A model generated the notes under the pieces. It did no database searches. It was not told the origin of the DNA and saw only the letters and a program-made list of their open reading frames with translations. A DNA stretch of 54,344 nucleotides from Solirubrobacterales bacterium (lineage in GTDB: Bacteria; Actinomycetota; Thermoleophilia; Solirubrobacterales; Solirubrobacteraceae): NCBI GenBank assembly GCA_027449125.1, contig DAIDME010000062.1, forward strand, positions 1 through 54,344, in the 5' to 3' direction. Positions within the stretch are counted from its first letter, which is position 1. Every line of letters starts with the position of its first letter. Position numbers and translations under genes: made by a program. Of the stretch, positions 28,494 to 36,302 are shown one piece after another.

Positions 28494-30188
28494 TCAGCCG
28501 CCGCTGAGCTCTGCGCGCAGCTGCTTGAGGGTGTCCTTGCAGTACTGGACGGCGAGTCTGAGCTGCTCGACGCTCGCGTTCCTGCGCGTGTACACGCCGA
28601 TGTGCTCGTTGATCTCGCGGTTGGCTTCGCGCTGGTCGTAGCCGGGCATGTAGGAGCGGGCCTTGACGAGCGCCGCGACCAGCCGGTTGAGCTCCCGCTT
28701 GAGCGCCGCGGCCTCCTGGTAGGCGGGGGCCTGCGGGCCATCAGCCGCTGGTCCGGTGGCGTGCGAGGCCGCCGGTGCCTGGGCAGCCGTTGCGCGTAGA
28801 CCCTGCAGGACGCCGGCTATGTCCGTGCCCCCGGGCAGGAAGCTGAGCATCGTCTGGGCCTGTGTGACCTCCTGCGGGGTGTAGTGGACCCCGGCGATGA
28901 TCAGCCCGTCTCGCCGCGAGCTCGAGTCGGTGGTGATCACCTCGCGGTGCGGGGCGTGGTGGCCGGGCTCGAGGTTCGACGGGCGCGCGGCGCGATGCTT
29001 GAGGCCGGGGCGCTGCTCCTCCTCCATCTGCTCAGCCAGCCTGCGGATCGCTGGGTCGCCGAGCAGGAAGACGTCCGCGGGCCGCTCCGGTGGCTGTCCG
29101 GCACGGGTGCGGATCACCCGGCCGACGGCCTGGCGGAAGTGGAGGTCCGTCCGCACGGTGGTGAGCATCGCCAGCACCGTCAGGCGCGGGATGTCGACCC
29201 CCTCGGAGATCATCCGAACCGACACAACCCATGGCTGCTGCGAGTTGCGGAAGTGCCGCAGCCGCTCGTGGGCTGAGGCCTCGGCGGAGATGATCAGCTC
29301 CGGGGCCTCGCCAGCTATCTCGTGCAGCGCCGCGGCTACCGAGCGGGCGTGTGGCGCGTCGATGCAGATCGCCAGGCCGGCCGCGTCCGGCTCGCTGGCG
29401 CGCAGCGCTAGCAGCCGCTCGTGCGCGTCGGTGAGGCTGCCCTGAACGTGCTCGTGGTCCGGTGCCAGCGCGGCGCGCAGTCGCTGACGAGCGATCTCAT
29501 CGGGCACATCGTCGTCGAAGTGCGCGGCGTACTCGTCGTCTGAGAACCACTCGACGTCACCGGTGCGCACGTGGAAGTTGACGGGCCGGCAGATACGGTC
29601 GTGGACGGCGTGACCGTAGCCGTAGTCGAAGTCCGCCACCGCGACGTCGTGCTCGTCGTAGCGGATGAATGGGATCCGCCGCCCGTCAGAGCGAAACGGT
29701 GTGCCCGACAGCGCTACGACCAGGCTCGCGTACTGGAAGGCCTTGGCCAGCGCGGCCCCCCAGCTGCGCTGCTCGGCCGCGTGATGAACCTCGTCGAGCA
29801 CGACCACGGCGCCCGGTCGGATCAGCTTGCGCAGCACGAGCTCGGTCGCGCTCGAGCTGAGCCCCGCGTAGGTGAGTGAAACGCCGTGGTAGTCGGCGCT
29901 CCACGGCTCGGTGCCCGACCACTCCGGGTTCAGATGAATGCCCCAGTCAGCCAGCGAGTCGGCCCACTGGTAGCGCAGCTCGGTCGACGGGCAGATCACG
30001 ATCAGCTGCTGCCGGCGCGTGGGGTGGCGCGCGAAGTGCCGGGAGACCAGAGCGCCGGTGGCGGTCGTCTTGCCGGAGCCCGGCGAGGCGACTATCAGCC
30101 TCGCGCCGCCATCCCACGCGCCTGCCTCATCGAGCAGCCGCTGCTGCCAGTCGCGCAGCCTCACCTTGTGCTCTTGGCTCGGTTGCAC
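28494..30188 (-). CDS. DEAD/DEAH-box superfamily II helicase (type III restriction Res-like)
   Basis: A 564-residue SF2 helicase. Motif I ASPGSGKTT with K40, motif II VVVLDEVHHAAE, motif III VALSGTPFRSD, motif V SEGVDIPRL and motif VI QAVGRVIR are all present, so ATPase activity is expected. The C-terminal 130 residues are polar and then helical (KRELNRLVAALVKARSY), with no nuclease motif seen. The ORF begins inside the 3' end of the HNH gene (28-nt overlap), so the two are probably co-translated. Res-type helicases with separate nucleases occur in restriction and other defence modules; a repair role is also possible. Confidence 0.88.
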   Translation of the reverse strand: MQPSQEHKVRLRDWQQRLLDEAGAWDGGARLIVASPGSGKTTATGALVSRHFARHPTRRQQLIVICPSTELRYQWADSLADWGIHLNPEWSGTEPWSADYHGVSLTYAGLSSSATELVLRKLIRPGAVVVLDEVHHAAEQRSWGAALAKAFQYASLVVALSGTPFRSDGRRIPFIRYDEHDVAVADFDYGYGHAVHDRICRPVNFHVRTGDVEWFSDDEYAAHFDDDVPDEIARQRLRAALAPDHEHVQGSLTDAHERLLALRASEPDAAGLAICIDAPHARSVAAALHEIAGEAPELIISAEASAHERLRHFRNSQQPWVVSVRMISEGVDIPRLTVLAMLTTVRTDLHFRQAVGRVIRTRAGQPPERPADVFLLGDPAIRRLAEQMEEEQRPGLKHRAARPSNLEPGHHAPHREVITTDSSSRRDGLIIAGVHYTPQEVTQAQTMLSFLPGGTDIAGVLQGLRATAAQAPAASHATGPAADGPQAPAYQEAAALKRELNRLVAALVKARSYMPGYDQREANREINEHIGVYTRRNASVEQLRLAVQYCKDTLKQLRAELSGG

Positions 30189-30385
30189 GCCGGGCAGAGC
30201 GCCTGGCCGTTGGCCACGTCAGTATCACCGCCCCTGGCGTGGGGGGTCTCATGGTCGGCATGCCACCCGCGCGCAAGCGGTGCACCACAGGACCGACAAC
30301 GCCAATCCGCCAGCAGGCCCAGTACCGCACGCTCGGTGCCGTTGAAGGCCCGCCGGGGATCTCTGTCAGGTTTGGAGACGTTCAT
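30161..30385 (-). CDS. Small HNH endonuclease overlapping the helicase gene
   Basis: A 74-residue protein made almost only of an HNH nuclease domain. Zinc ligands C30/C33 and C64/C67, the catalytic pair in HADHETPHARGG (H45) and N59 in VANGQALC form a complete motif ending CNRAKS. No DNA-recognition domain is seen, so specificity could come from the helicase encoded next, with which it overlaps by 28 nt. A 13-bp palindrome lies 10 nt upstream of the ATG. The pairing suggests a two-component nucleic-acid-processing or defence module; function is inferred from context only. Confidence 0.82.
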   Translation of the reverse strand: MNVSKPDRDPRRAFNGTERAVLGLLADWRCRSCGAPLARGWHADHETPHARGGDTDVANGQALCPACNRAKSTR

Positions 30386-30395
30386 CTGCCCGGTC

Positions 30396-30408
30396 CGGGA
30401 CGGTCCCG
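30396..30408. promoter_or_regulatory. Palindrome upstream of the HNH-helicase pair
   Basis: CGGGACGGTCCCG is a 13-bp palindrome with a single central base, 10 nt before the HNH start codon. It could be an operator or an mRNA hairpin that limits translation of the nuclease. Confidence 0.3.
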
Positions 30409-30521
30409 TAGAGTGGCTCGCCGCTTCTCAGATCCTCCGGCTTCACCGACTCTCACTAAAGAGGAAGGTACCGATCAGGCAATGTTTAGCGCCGTCTTGC
30501 GATTGGGGGGCACTGACCGGC

Positions 30522-31697
30522 TCAGGTGAGTCCCAGGGCACGCTTGTAGGCGAGCACCGCGCCCGCGGCGGCCGCCAGCCGGTTGGCCGGCAGCGTGCGG
30601 AGCCGAGCGTCGGCGAGCAGCGTCCGGTAAGCCGCGGCGCTCGCTGACTCTGCGCCCGGGTACGTGACCATGTCGTCCCCGGCGTCGATGGCACGCAGCG
30701 CCGGCTCGAAGACGTGCTTGATGGCGCCTGATTCGAAGCTGTCGCTCATCGTCAGGCCGTGGAAGCCGTCGCTCGGCAGCCACCGGTGGTAGATGACCGG
30801 GGCGAGCACGGCGGGGGCGTAACCCGTGATGTGGGCGTAGCTCGCGCTGTCCACCATCACACTCGCCCGCGGCTGGTCGCCGCAGGCGCGGTAGGCCGCG
30901 TCGTCGGCGCGGACCTCAGCCGCCGGTTCCGTGATGTGCACGGGCTCGAAGTCCGTGCTGTGGAGCGCGTCGCCCAAGCCAGGATAGAGCTGCAGGTTGT
31001 AGCCGATCCCCACGCGCTCCAGGCCGCGCGCGAAGGAGCAGGCCGCCCGGGCGACGCCGGCCGCACGCGAGCCGAAGGTGCGCTGCTCCCGGGTCATGAA
31101 GCCGTCGATCCGGCTGACGTCGACGACGGGAGCGAGGTCGAGGTTGACTCCGGCGCGGCGGAGCAACCGTCCGGTGGCGACACCCTGCGAATAAGCCAGA
31201 CGCGGGTTGGACATCTGGGCGGCGGCGTAGTCCGGCGGGCCCGGCAGGCGCTTGACCTCGCCGCCCTCCTGGTCGGTCATGATCAGCAGCGGCGGGTTGT
31301 TACCGGCGCGTGCGGCGGCCTGGAGCGCATTGACTGCCGCGCGGGTTCCGGCCACGCCCCCGGCGGTGTTGTCGCCCATCAGGATGATCGCACCGGTTCG
31401 ACCGGCCCGGACGGCGGCGAGGATCGAGTGCGGCGGGGTCGTGCCGGCGTACGTGGCGATGATCAGTTGCCCGACGGCCCTGGCGAGCGGCAGGGGCGGC
31501 GGGTTCGCTCTCGCCGTCGCGGCCCGCCCGGGAGCGGCACCCGCCCCGGAGCCACTGCCGGCTGCCCTCAGCCTCCAGCCACTCCGACCGCCGGTGGCGA
31601 GCAGCACGATTGCCAGCATCGCAGCGGCGAGGGTGAGCCCGACGATCGCCGGCGGGAACCGCCGCTCGTGTCTGCTGCTCGCGTCTCCGGCTGTCAT
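30522..31697 (-). CDS. Glycoside hydrolase family 3-like exported protein, degenerate active-site loop
   Basis: A 391-residue GH3 (NagZ-like) protein with an N-terminal membrane anchor at about 17-36 and a Gly/Ala/Arg-rich linker. Family features are LIMTDQEGGEVKRLPG, DLAPVVDVSR and the nucleophile aspartate in GLTMSDSFESG. The loop that is KHFPGHG in active NagZ enzymes reads LQLYPGLGD here, so the Lys-His pair that binds substrate and supports acid/base catalysis is missing. It may be a non-catalytic binding protein or use altered chemistry. Start ATG 31697 has GGAGGGAC just upstream. It faces the HNH/helicase pair on the same strand but 136 bp away. Confidence 0.85.
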   Translation of the reverse strand: MTAGDASSRHERRFPPAIVGLTLAAAMLAIVLLATGGRSGWRLRAAGSGSGAGAAPGRAATARANPPPLPLARAVGQLIIATYAGTTPPHSILAAVRAGRTGAIILMGDNTAGGVAGTRAAVNALQAAARAGNNPPLLIMTDQEGGEVKRLPGPPDYAAAQMSNPRLAYSQGVATGRLLRRAGVNLDLAPVVDVSRIDGFMTREQRTFGSRAAGVARAACSFARGLERVGIGYNLQLYPGLGDALHSTDFEPVHITEPAAEVRADDAAYRACGDQPRASVMVDSASYAHITGYAPAVLAPVIYHRWLPSDGFHGLTMSDSFESGAIKHVFEPALRAIDAGDDMVTYPGAESASAAAYRTLLADARLRTLPANRLAAAAGAVLAYKRALGLT

Positions 31698-31899
31698 GTC
31701 CCTCCGCGTGGCGGTCGTCCACCGGCCGGTTCACCGCCGGCCGGATCCGCGGTCGGTCCGCGCCCACGAGGATAGGACGCGGATGCCGGTGCCCGTGACG
31801 GATCGCGGCGCCTCTGACCGCTGCTCCCGCCCGCTCGCCCGCGTCAGCGCCTGAGCCGCCCCTCAGAGCTGGAAACCGGCGACTAGCAGCGGTTTCCGA

Positions 31900-31941
31900 A
31901 GCGCGCCCGAAGGGATTCGAACCCCTGACCTTCGGTTCCGT
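31900..31941. repeat. attachment-site copy distal to the tRNA (att direct repeat 1)
   Basis: 42 bp identical to 36227-36268. It covers the acceptor 3' strand, T arm and half the anticodon arm of tRNA-Arg. Identity breaks off inside the anticodon loop, a usual crossover place for tyrosine recombinases. Confidence 0.85.
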
Positions 31942-31961
31942 GGTTCTACGTGCAACGGGCG
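31902..31961 (-). other. Truncated tRNA-Arg-like remnant
   Basis: Beyond the repeated 3' half, 13 unrelated bases are followed by ACGGGCG (31955-31961), which matches the 5' acceptor strand of the intact tRNA. The remnant could thus still form an acceptor stem but lacks the D arm and half the anticodon arm. It should not work as a normal tRNA; the 7-base match may be chance. Confidence 0.4.
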
Positions 31962-31988
31962 TTTTGGACCTCCCCCGATTTGATGGAG

Positions 31989-32984
31989 TCAGGAGGTCGT
32001 TGTCGTTGTAGCTGTTGACAACCGACGGTTGTCAACAGCTTTCTCGCGCGCGTGCGCGTGTGTGCGAGCGCACGCGAGGCGTGCCAGGCCGTCGGGGTCG
32101 CCGGCGGCGTGATCGGCCTCGTACTCGACGGGGGAGCGCATCCCGAGCGTCGAGTGCAGCCTGGTCGTGTTGTAGAACCCTTCGATGTACTCGAAGATCG
32201 CCGAGCGCAGCTCGGGCCTGGTCGCCCAGCCGCCCTCGGGAGCGTCGTGCAGCAGTCGCTCCTTGGTCAGGGTCGCGAAGAACGTCTCCGCGACCGCGTT
32301 GTCGTAACAGGTCCCGACCGCGCCCATCGACTGCGCGATCCCCGCGTCATGGCACGCCTGGCCGAACAGCAGCCCGACGAACTGCCCGCCGTGATCAGAG
32401 TGGATCGCCGTCGTCCCGGGGTCGGGCCGACGGGCCCTGAGAGCCATTCTCAGCGCCTCCACAACCAGCTCGGCCCGCATGTGCGGCGCCATCGCCCAGC
32501 CGATGATCCGGCGGCTGAACAGGTCCTGCACCGCGGCGAGATACAGCCACCCCTCGCCGGTCATCGTCTGCTTGATGTCGGTCGCCCACAGCACGTTCGG
32601 CGCGGCCGGCCGGAACTCGCGCTTGACCAGGTCCGGGAACGGCTCAACCCCGGGCACCCGGATCGTGCAGCCCTTCCTGCGCGGCCGGTACGCGCCCTGA
32701 AGGCCCGCGAGCGCCATCAGCCGCGCGACCCGCTTCTCGCCCACGCAGATGCCCTCCCGGGCGAGCATCGCGTGCACGCGCGGGCTGCCGTACCGGCCGC
32801 CAGAGGCGGCGTGGACGCGGCGGATCTGCGCGGTCAGCCACGCGTTGGAGAGCTCACGGTCCGACGGTGCGCGCGTCAACCACGCCCAATAGCCGGACTC
32901 CGAGACACCAAGCAGCTCGCACATCAGGGAGACCGGGTGGGTGCAATGGGCTCTCTGCGCCGAGATATACCGGTAGACGCTCAC
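31989..32984 (-). CDS. IS3-family transposase OrfB (DDE integrase domain)
   Basis: The catalytic half of an IS3 transposase, about 331 residues from GTG 32984, which overlaps the orfA stop (GTGA). Integrase-core motifs are WATDIKQT (first Asp), IHSDHGGQF (second Asp) and AVAETFFATLTKE (Glu), all intact. The frame is -1 relative to orfA and also open from ATG 33020, so an OrfAB fusion by frameshift is possible, though no A-rich slippery run is visible in the overlap. The last 30 residues are Arg/Ala/Thr-rich. Confidence 0.92.
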   Translation of the reverse strand: MSVYRYISAQRAHCTHPVSLMCELLGVSESGYWAWLTRAPSDRELSNAWLTAQIRRVHAASGGRYGSPRVHAMLAREGICVGEKRVARLMALAGLQGAYRPRRKGCTIRVPGVEPFPDLVKREFRPAAPNVLWATDIKQTMTGEGWLYLAAVQDLFSRRIIGWAMAPHMRAELVVEALRMALRARRPDPGTTAIHSDHGGQFVGLLFGQACHDAGIAQSMGAVGTCYDNAVAETFFATLTKERLLHDAPEGGWATRPELRSAIFEYIEGFYNTTRLHSTLGMRSPVEYEADHAAGDPDGLARLACARTHAHAREKAVDNRRLSTATTTTTS

Positions 32985-33274
32985 CGGGCCTCGGTCTCCC
33001 TCGCGAAGAGAGCCGTGCATCGCTTGAGGATCTCGCGCTCCTGCTCCAAGCGCTTCACCTTGCGACGCAACTCGCGCAGCTCCTCACGCTCAGCGCCCGC
33101 CAGCCCGTCATCACGCTCACCACGATCGCGCTCGTCCTGGCGACGCCAGTTACGCAGCGCCTGCGCGGACACCCCGAGGGACGCCGCGACATCCGGGATC
33201 GAGCGGCCCTGACGGACCAGCTCCAGCGCCTCACGCCGAAACTGGTCCGGGTAGGCAGGCTTCGTCTTTGTCAT
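32981..33274 (-). CDS. IS3-family transposase OrfA (helix-turn-helix)
   Basis: A 97-residue DNA-binding subunit. PAYPDQFRREALELVRQG and the HTH SIPDVAASLGVSAQALRNW are followed by a leucine-zipper-like stretch ELRRKVKRLEQEREILKR that mediates multimerisation. It overlaps orfB by a few bases. GAAAGGAT precedes the ATG. Confidence 0.92.
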   Translation of the reverse strand: MTKTKPAYPDQFRREALELVRQGRSIPDVAASLGVSAQALRNWRRQDERDRGERDDGLAGAEREELRELRRKVKRLEQEREILKRCTALFARETEAR

Positions 33275-33341
33275 TGCAGTCCATCCTTTCTAGCGACGAG
33301 CTTTCGCCGCAAGCAGTCCGGACTCCGCAAAATCGGGGGAA

Positions 33342-33524
33342 CTGGCTTTCCATCTCAGTGCAGTGGCGTGCCGATGTGAGCTGCCAGCAGCCGCCCGTCA
33401 AGCGCCTTGCTTTCCGGCGACGAGAACCAGCTGTCGACCCGTCAGGGACGCGCTCACCGCGTCTCTGCGGCACTTGAAGATCACGACGACGCCGTGCTTC
33501 GACTGCACCGAGATGGAAAACTAG
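33342..33524. repeat. Short segment with inverted-repeat ends (MITE-like or deleted IS)
   Basis: The 25 bp at 33342-33366 and 33500-33524 are inverted copies with 21 matches (core TTTCCATCTC and GTGCAGT). They enclose about 130 bp without a convincing gene. The segment lies between the IS3 right end and the toxin break, and next to it TGGAATTCCCCCGAG (minus strand, about 33525-33539) resembles an IS3-type end. It is probably debris of a second element. Confidence 0.5.
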
Positions 33525-33539
33525 CTCGGGGGAATTCCA

Positions 33540-33680
33540 CGGTACGAGTCCGCCGACGATGCAGAGTTGGTCCATCAGCGCGCCAAGCGTGACCGCGATC
33601 GTCAGGCAGGCGGCCTCGACGAGCTCGGTTTGCTCGCGCCGGTAGCCGCTGTGATGCCGTGGCTTATCCGGCGGCGGCAT
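33540..33680 (-). pseudogene. Truncated AbiEii/AbiGii-type nucleotidyltransferase toxin (first 47 codons)
   Basis: After the ATG at 33680 the frame reads LVEAACLTIAVTLGALMD then CIVGGLVP, the characteristic start of actinobacterial AbiEii-like toxins. Homology then stops exactly where mobile-element sequence begins; the open frame continues as nonsense to 33231. The nucleotidyltransferase active site is missing, so no toxin can be made. It overlaps the antitoxin gene by 17 nt, as AbiE pairs usually do. Confidence 0.65.
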
Positions 33681-34716
33681 CTGAGAATCTCAGGTGTCGA
33701 GTGCGGAGTTCCTCGGCGGCTTCTGGCGACCGCTCTGGCAGGTGCTGGAGATCCAGGTAGATCTGCGGTATCGAGACGCAGGAGAGACCGTCGTGAACCT
33801 GCCCGCCGGCGAACACCCCGGCATCGTTGGGGCCGACCAGCTGGACGTTCGATCCTCGTGTCGGTTGGCGCAGCTTCAGGAGGCCGGCGACCTCGCGCGG
33901 GTCCGCGTCGACGTAGACGCTTGTCAGCCGGAATCGGGCGAACTGGTCGAGTACCCACGCTGCCGGCAGTCCGGTGAACGCGTGGTGCACGGCGGCGTCG
34001 TCAAGCTGCTGGCTAAGGGTTCGCGCTACTTCCATCCCGTCCCCGCTCACATGCCCGAGGAGGATGTCGTGGGCGCTGAACCGGTAATCCTGGGACCACG
34101 CATCCAGCAGGAGTCCGGCGTCCCGTGGCCGTAGCTCAGGTCCGCGTCGCTCCAGCAATAGCTCAGCGTTGAGCCGGCTCACGGTGCGTGAGACGTTTCC
34201 ATCGTCGATCCCCGTGGCTTGTACGAGGTCGCGCTGGCGCCACCACCGTTCCGGATCCAACAACAGCAGGCGGGTGATCCGCGCGCTCTTTGGCGCGAAC
34301 GGCGACGATGGCCGTCCCCGCGCCCGGAGCTGATCGGGCTGGCCTTGCACCCAGATGTTCAGGTCTCCGGCTCGAATCCGCGCGTTGCCCGATAGGTCCA
34401 GCCAATTGAGATGCTCGCGGTCTGCCGTTTCCGCGCCCGCGCGCGACATGAACGGCACCACCAGTAGCGGGATCCCCTCTCCGGTATATGCGCGGAGTTG
34501 CTCGGCTGCGTTCGCTACCTGGCCCGGACGGCTTGAGGTCTTGACCTCGATCACCCAGCGACGACCGCGCTGGTCGGAGGCCACCAGGTCCGCACGCGTA
34601 CCTCGCTCGCGACCGTTCTGTTCAAGCGCGACGTGGGAGTCGCCGAGAAGCGTCGCGAGCAAACCCGGCACACGGTGGCGAGCCTCACGTTCAATCGCTA
34701 CAGCTGTGCCCTGCAT
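33664..34716 (-). CDS. AbiEi-type antitoxin/regulator with REase-like N-terminal domain
   Basis: A 350-residue protein. Its N-terminal 130 residues resemble a restriction-endonuclease fold (RGTRADLVASD, WVIEVKTSSRPGQVA: D and E-x-K motif). A winged helix follows at about 160-215 (RWWRQRDLVQATGIDDGNVSRTVSRL) and then an AbiEi_3-like C-terminal region. Such proteins precede AbiEii toxins, neutralise them and repress their operon. ATG 34716 has AGGAGGG 7 nt upstream; the open frame upstream to 34803 lacks one. Its toxin partner is truncated, leaving this an orphan. The E-x-K motif also allows a nuclease role. Confidence 0.72.
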   Translation of the reverse strand: MQGTAVAIEREARHRVPGLLATLLGDSHVALEQNGRERGTRADLVASDQRGRRWVIEVKTSSRPGQVANAAEQLRAYTGEGIPLLVVPFMSRAGAETADREHLNWLDLSGNARIRAGDLNIWVQGQPDQLRARGRPSSPFAPKSARITRLLLLDPERWWRQRDLVQATGIDDGNVSRTVSRLNAELLLERRGPELRPRDAGLLLDAWSQDYRFSAHDILLGHVSGDGMEVARTLSQQLDDAAVHHAFTGLPAAWVLDQFARFRLTSVYVDADPREVAGLLKLRQPTRGSNVQLVGPNDAGVFAGGQVHDGLSCVSIPQIYLDLQHLPERSPEAAEELRTRHLRFSDAAAG

Positions 34717-34876
34717 AAATAGTCCCTCCTGCGGAAGACGACAGGCATCCAGTTTACGCAGTGCGGGGGATGAATATGCAAAACACGCTCTCCTGTCGCG
34801 CACGGCAGGGAATCATGTCTACGCAGGAAGATGGGCTCACACTCTCTTCCCTCAATCTGGTCAAGGCTCGGCTGCC

Positions 34877-35209
34877 TTACGGACGATCGGTCGCGCGGTC
34901 GTCTGATTCGAGGTCGCGCTTCATGCTGCGTGACGCGGCATCGCGACCCTCCGTGACGCCCCCGAGTCGCTCCACATCTTGCTCGCTGACGCCCAGCGTG
35001 TAGGCGAGAGCCGCAGCCTTGCCCTTGCGCAGCGCCTGTCCTGCCGCTTCGATTCGCTCTGCGAACCGCCTGCGGTCCGGCTCTGCGCACCCGTCGGTCC
35101 CCGCGCTACAGGGACCGGATCCCAGCAAGTCGGCCGGGCGCTCGGTCTGGCGCACGTTCTCGTTCGCCTCATCGCCGCGACGGCTTCTCCGTACCGGATC
35201 GTCCGTCAC
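34877..35209 (-). CDS. Hypothetical island protein (110 residues)
   Basis: Not recognised. A highly charged protein; the C-terminal half has a helical segment FAERIEAAGQALRKGKAAA followed by YTLGVSEQDVERLGGV, which could be a small helix-turn-helix. GTG 35209 overlaps the upstream gene's stop (GTGA) and has AAGGAGG about 10 nt before, strong support for translation from there and against the longer frame to 35302. It is coupled to the zinc-ribbon protein gene upstream. Confidence 0.6.
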   Translation of the reverse strand: MTDDPVRRSRRGDEANENVRQTERPADLLGSGPCSAGTDGCAEPDRRRFAERIEAAGQALRKGKAAALAYTLGVSEQDVERLGGVTEGRDAASRSMKRDLESDDRATDRP

Positions 35210-35973
35210 TCGCTCTCCTCCTTCGCGCGAACATAGCCTTTCTGTGCGGCGCAGCCAGGGCAGAGTGTCTGGTACCACGCGTGCCGTGCCTGTGTGCGGC
35301 ATAGCTGTCCAGAGCGGCCGCAGAGCTCGCAGGTGACGCTGGCGCGCTGCTCGGCGGCATCGACGAGCTGCTCGGCGAGCTTGGCGCGACGCTCCAAGTC
35401 CGCCTGGCGGGCGGCGCCGACCTCGGTCTCGACGTACCGCGCAAGCCTAACCCGCCATGCATCGTGGACCACCTGCCAGGCGGCCCAGGCCGCGTCGTTC
35501 TCCGCCTTGGTGGCCTGGTCGCCCAGTGTTGGCCAGTCGGGTTCGGGATCCTCTGGGTCGGTCACGCGTTCGCTCGCGTGCCAGTAGAACCGCAGCCCGC
35601 CGTACTTCTCCTTCGCCTGGTGGATCTCGTATGTGGGGAACAGGACGGCGAGCTGCTGGTCGAGGTCGACAAGGATCGGATACCAGCCGCGTGAACAGCT
35701 GATCCACCGGCCCCAGCCGTCGGGGATCCGCACCAGCATCCGTCTCAGCGCCCCCGCATACTCGCCCGCGTCATCGGGCACGTGCACGGCGTTGAGGACC
35801 TCCTGAAGGTCGATGCCCTGGCCGACCTGCCGCATCGCTGCAAACGCTGCGGCGAAACCGTCGACGTCCACGGCCGAGCCGGCCAGCTCAACGACCGCGT
35901 CCTTGAGGGCGTCCCAGCGCACCTGCGCTGCTTCGTCCAGCTCTGTCGGCTCGCCGTCCGCGTTGTCGCTCAT
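35206..35973 (-). CDS. Hypothetical island protein with KEKYGGLRFYW motif and C-terminal zinc ribbon
   Basis: A 255-residue protein. It contains GWYPILVDLDQQLAVLFPTY followed by AKEKYGGLRFYW, a combination I recall from phage-borne and other accessory proteins of unknown function. A C-terminal zinc ribbon has CELC and, after a gap, LCPGC. The middle is a long charged helix. ATG 35973 is preferred over 36006 from the sequence pattern (SDNADGEPTELDEAAQ). First of two coupled genes next to the tRNA end of the island. Confidence 0.7.
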   Translation of the reverse strand: MSDNADGEPTELDEAAQVRWDALKDAVVELAGSAVDVDGFAAAFAAMRQVGQGIDLQEVLNAVHVPDDAGEYAGALRRMLVRIPDGWGRWISCSRGWYPILVDLDQQLAVLFPTYEIHQAKEKYGGLRFYWHASERVTDPEDPEPDWPTLGDQATKAENDAAWAAWQVVHDAWRVRLARYVETEVGAARQADLERRAKLAEQLVDAAEQRASVTCELCGRSGQLCRTQARHAWYQTLCPGCAAQKGYVRAKEESE

Positions 35974-36226
35974 CACCACCGCGCCTTTCCGCCATCCGCG
36001 CCTCACCTGGACGCGACCTACCGAGCCTACGTCCAGTCAGCCGCTACCGAAAGAGGCGTGGCCCCGTGCGCTTGCGAGCACCGCACCGGCTCGATAAGGC
36101 ATTCGCTTGACACGACGGCGATCTGCTCGTGATCGTCCGCCTTGTGCTCACGGTTCGCCTGCTCGGTTGTAAGCGTGAGTAGGCGTTGCTTCTCAAGCCG
36201 ACGCTGCAATTAGCAGGCCTTTCTCT

Positions 36227-36302
<76 letters not shown>

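Larger units (their letters stand above)
31965..33345 (-). mobile_element. IS3-family insertion sequence
   Basis: About 1.38 kb holding orfA and orfB. Imperfect ends share CCCCCGATTT: the left end begins TGGACCTCCCCCG at 31965 and the right end inverted lies at about 33322-33345. The orfB stop is 24 nt from the left end and orfA starts 71 nt from the right end, normal for IS3. No matching target duplication is seen at the two flanks, so the copy has probably been rearranged since insertion. Confidence 0.8.

Noticed and set aside
32981-33020. Programmed -1 frameshift site in the orfA-orfB overlap
   Set aside because: The frames are right for it, but no A-rich slippery heptamer is visible; re-initiation at GTG 32984 is as likely.
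31965-33541. Simple IS3 insertion into the toxin gene
   Set aside because: The left flank does not continue the toxin and no target duplication matches, so a deletion or second element must be involved.
35210-35302. 141-residue frame from 35302
   Set aside because: It overlaps the zinc-ribbon gene by about 100 nt; GTG 35209 has the ribosome site and stop/start overlap.
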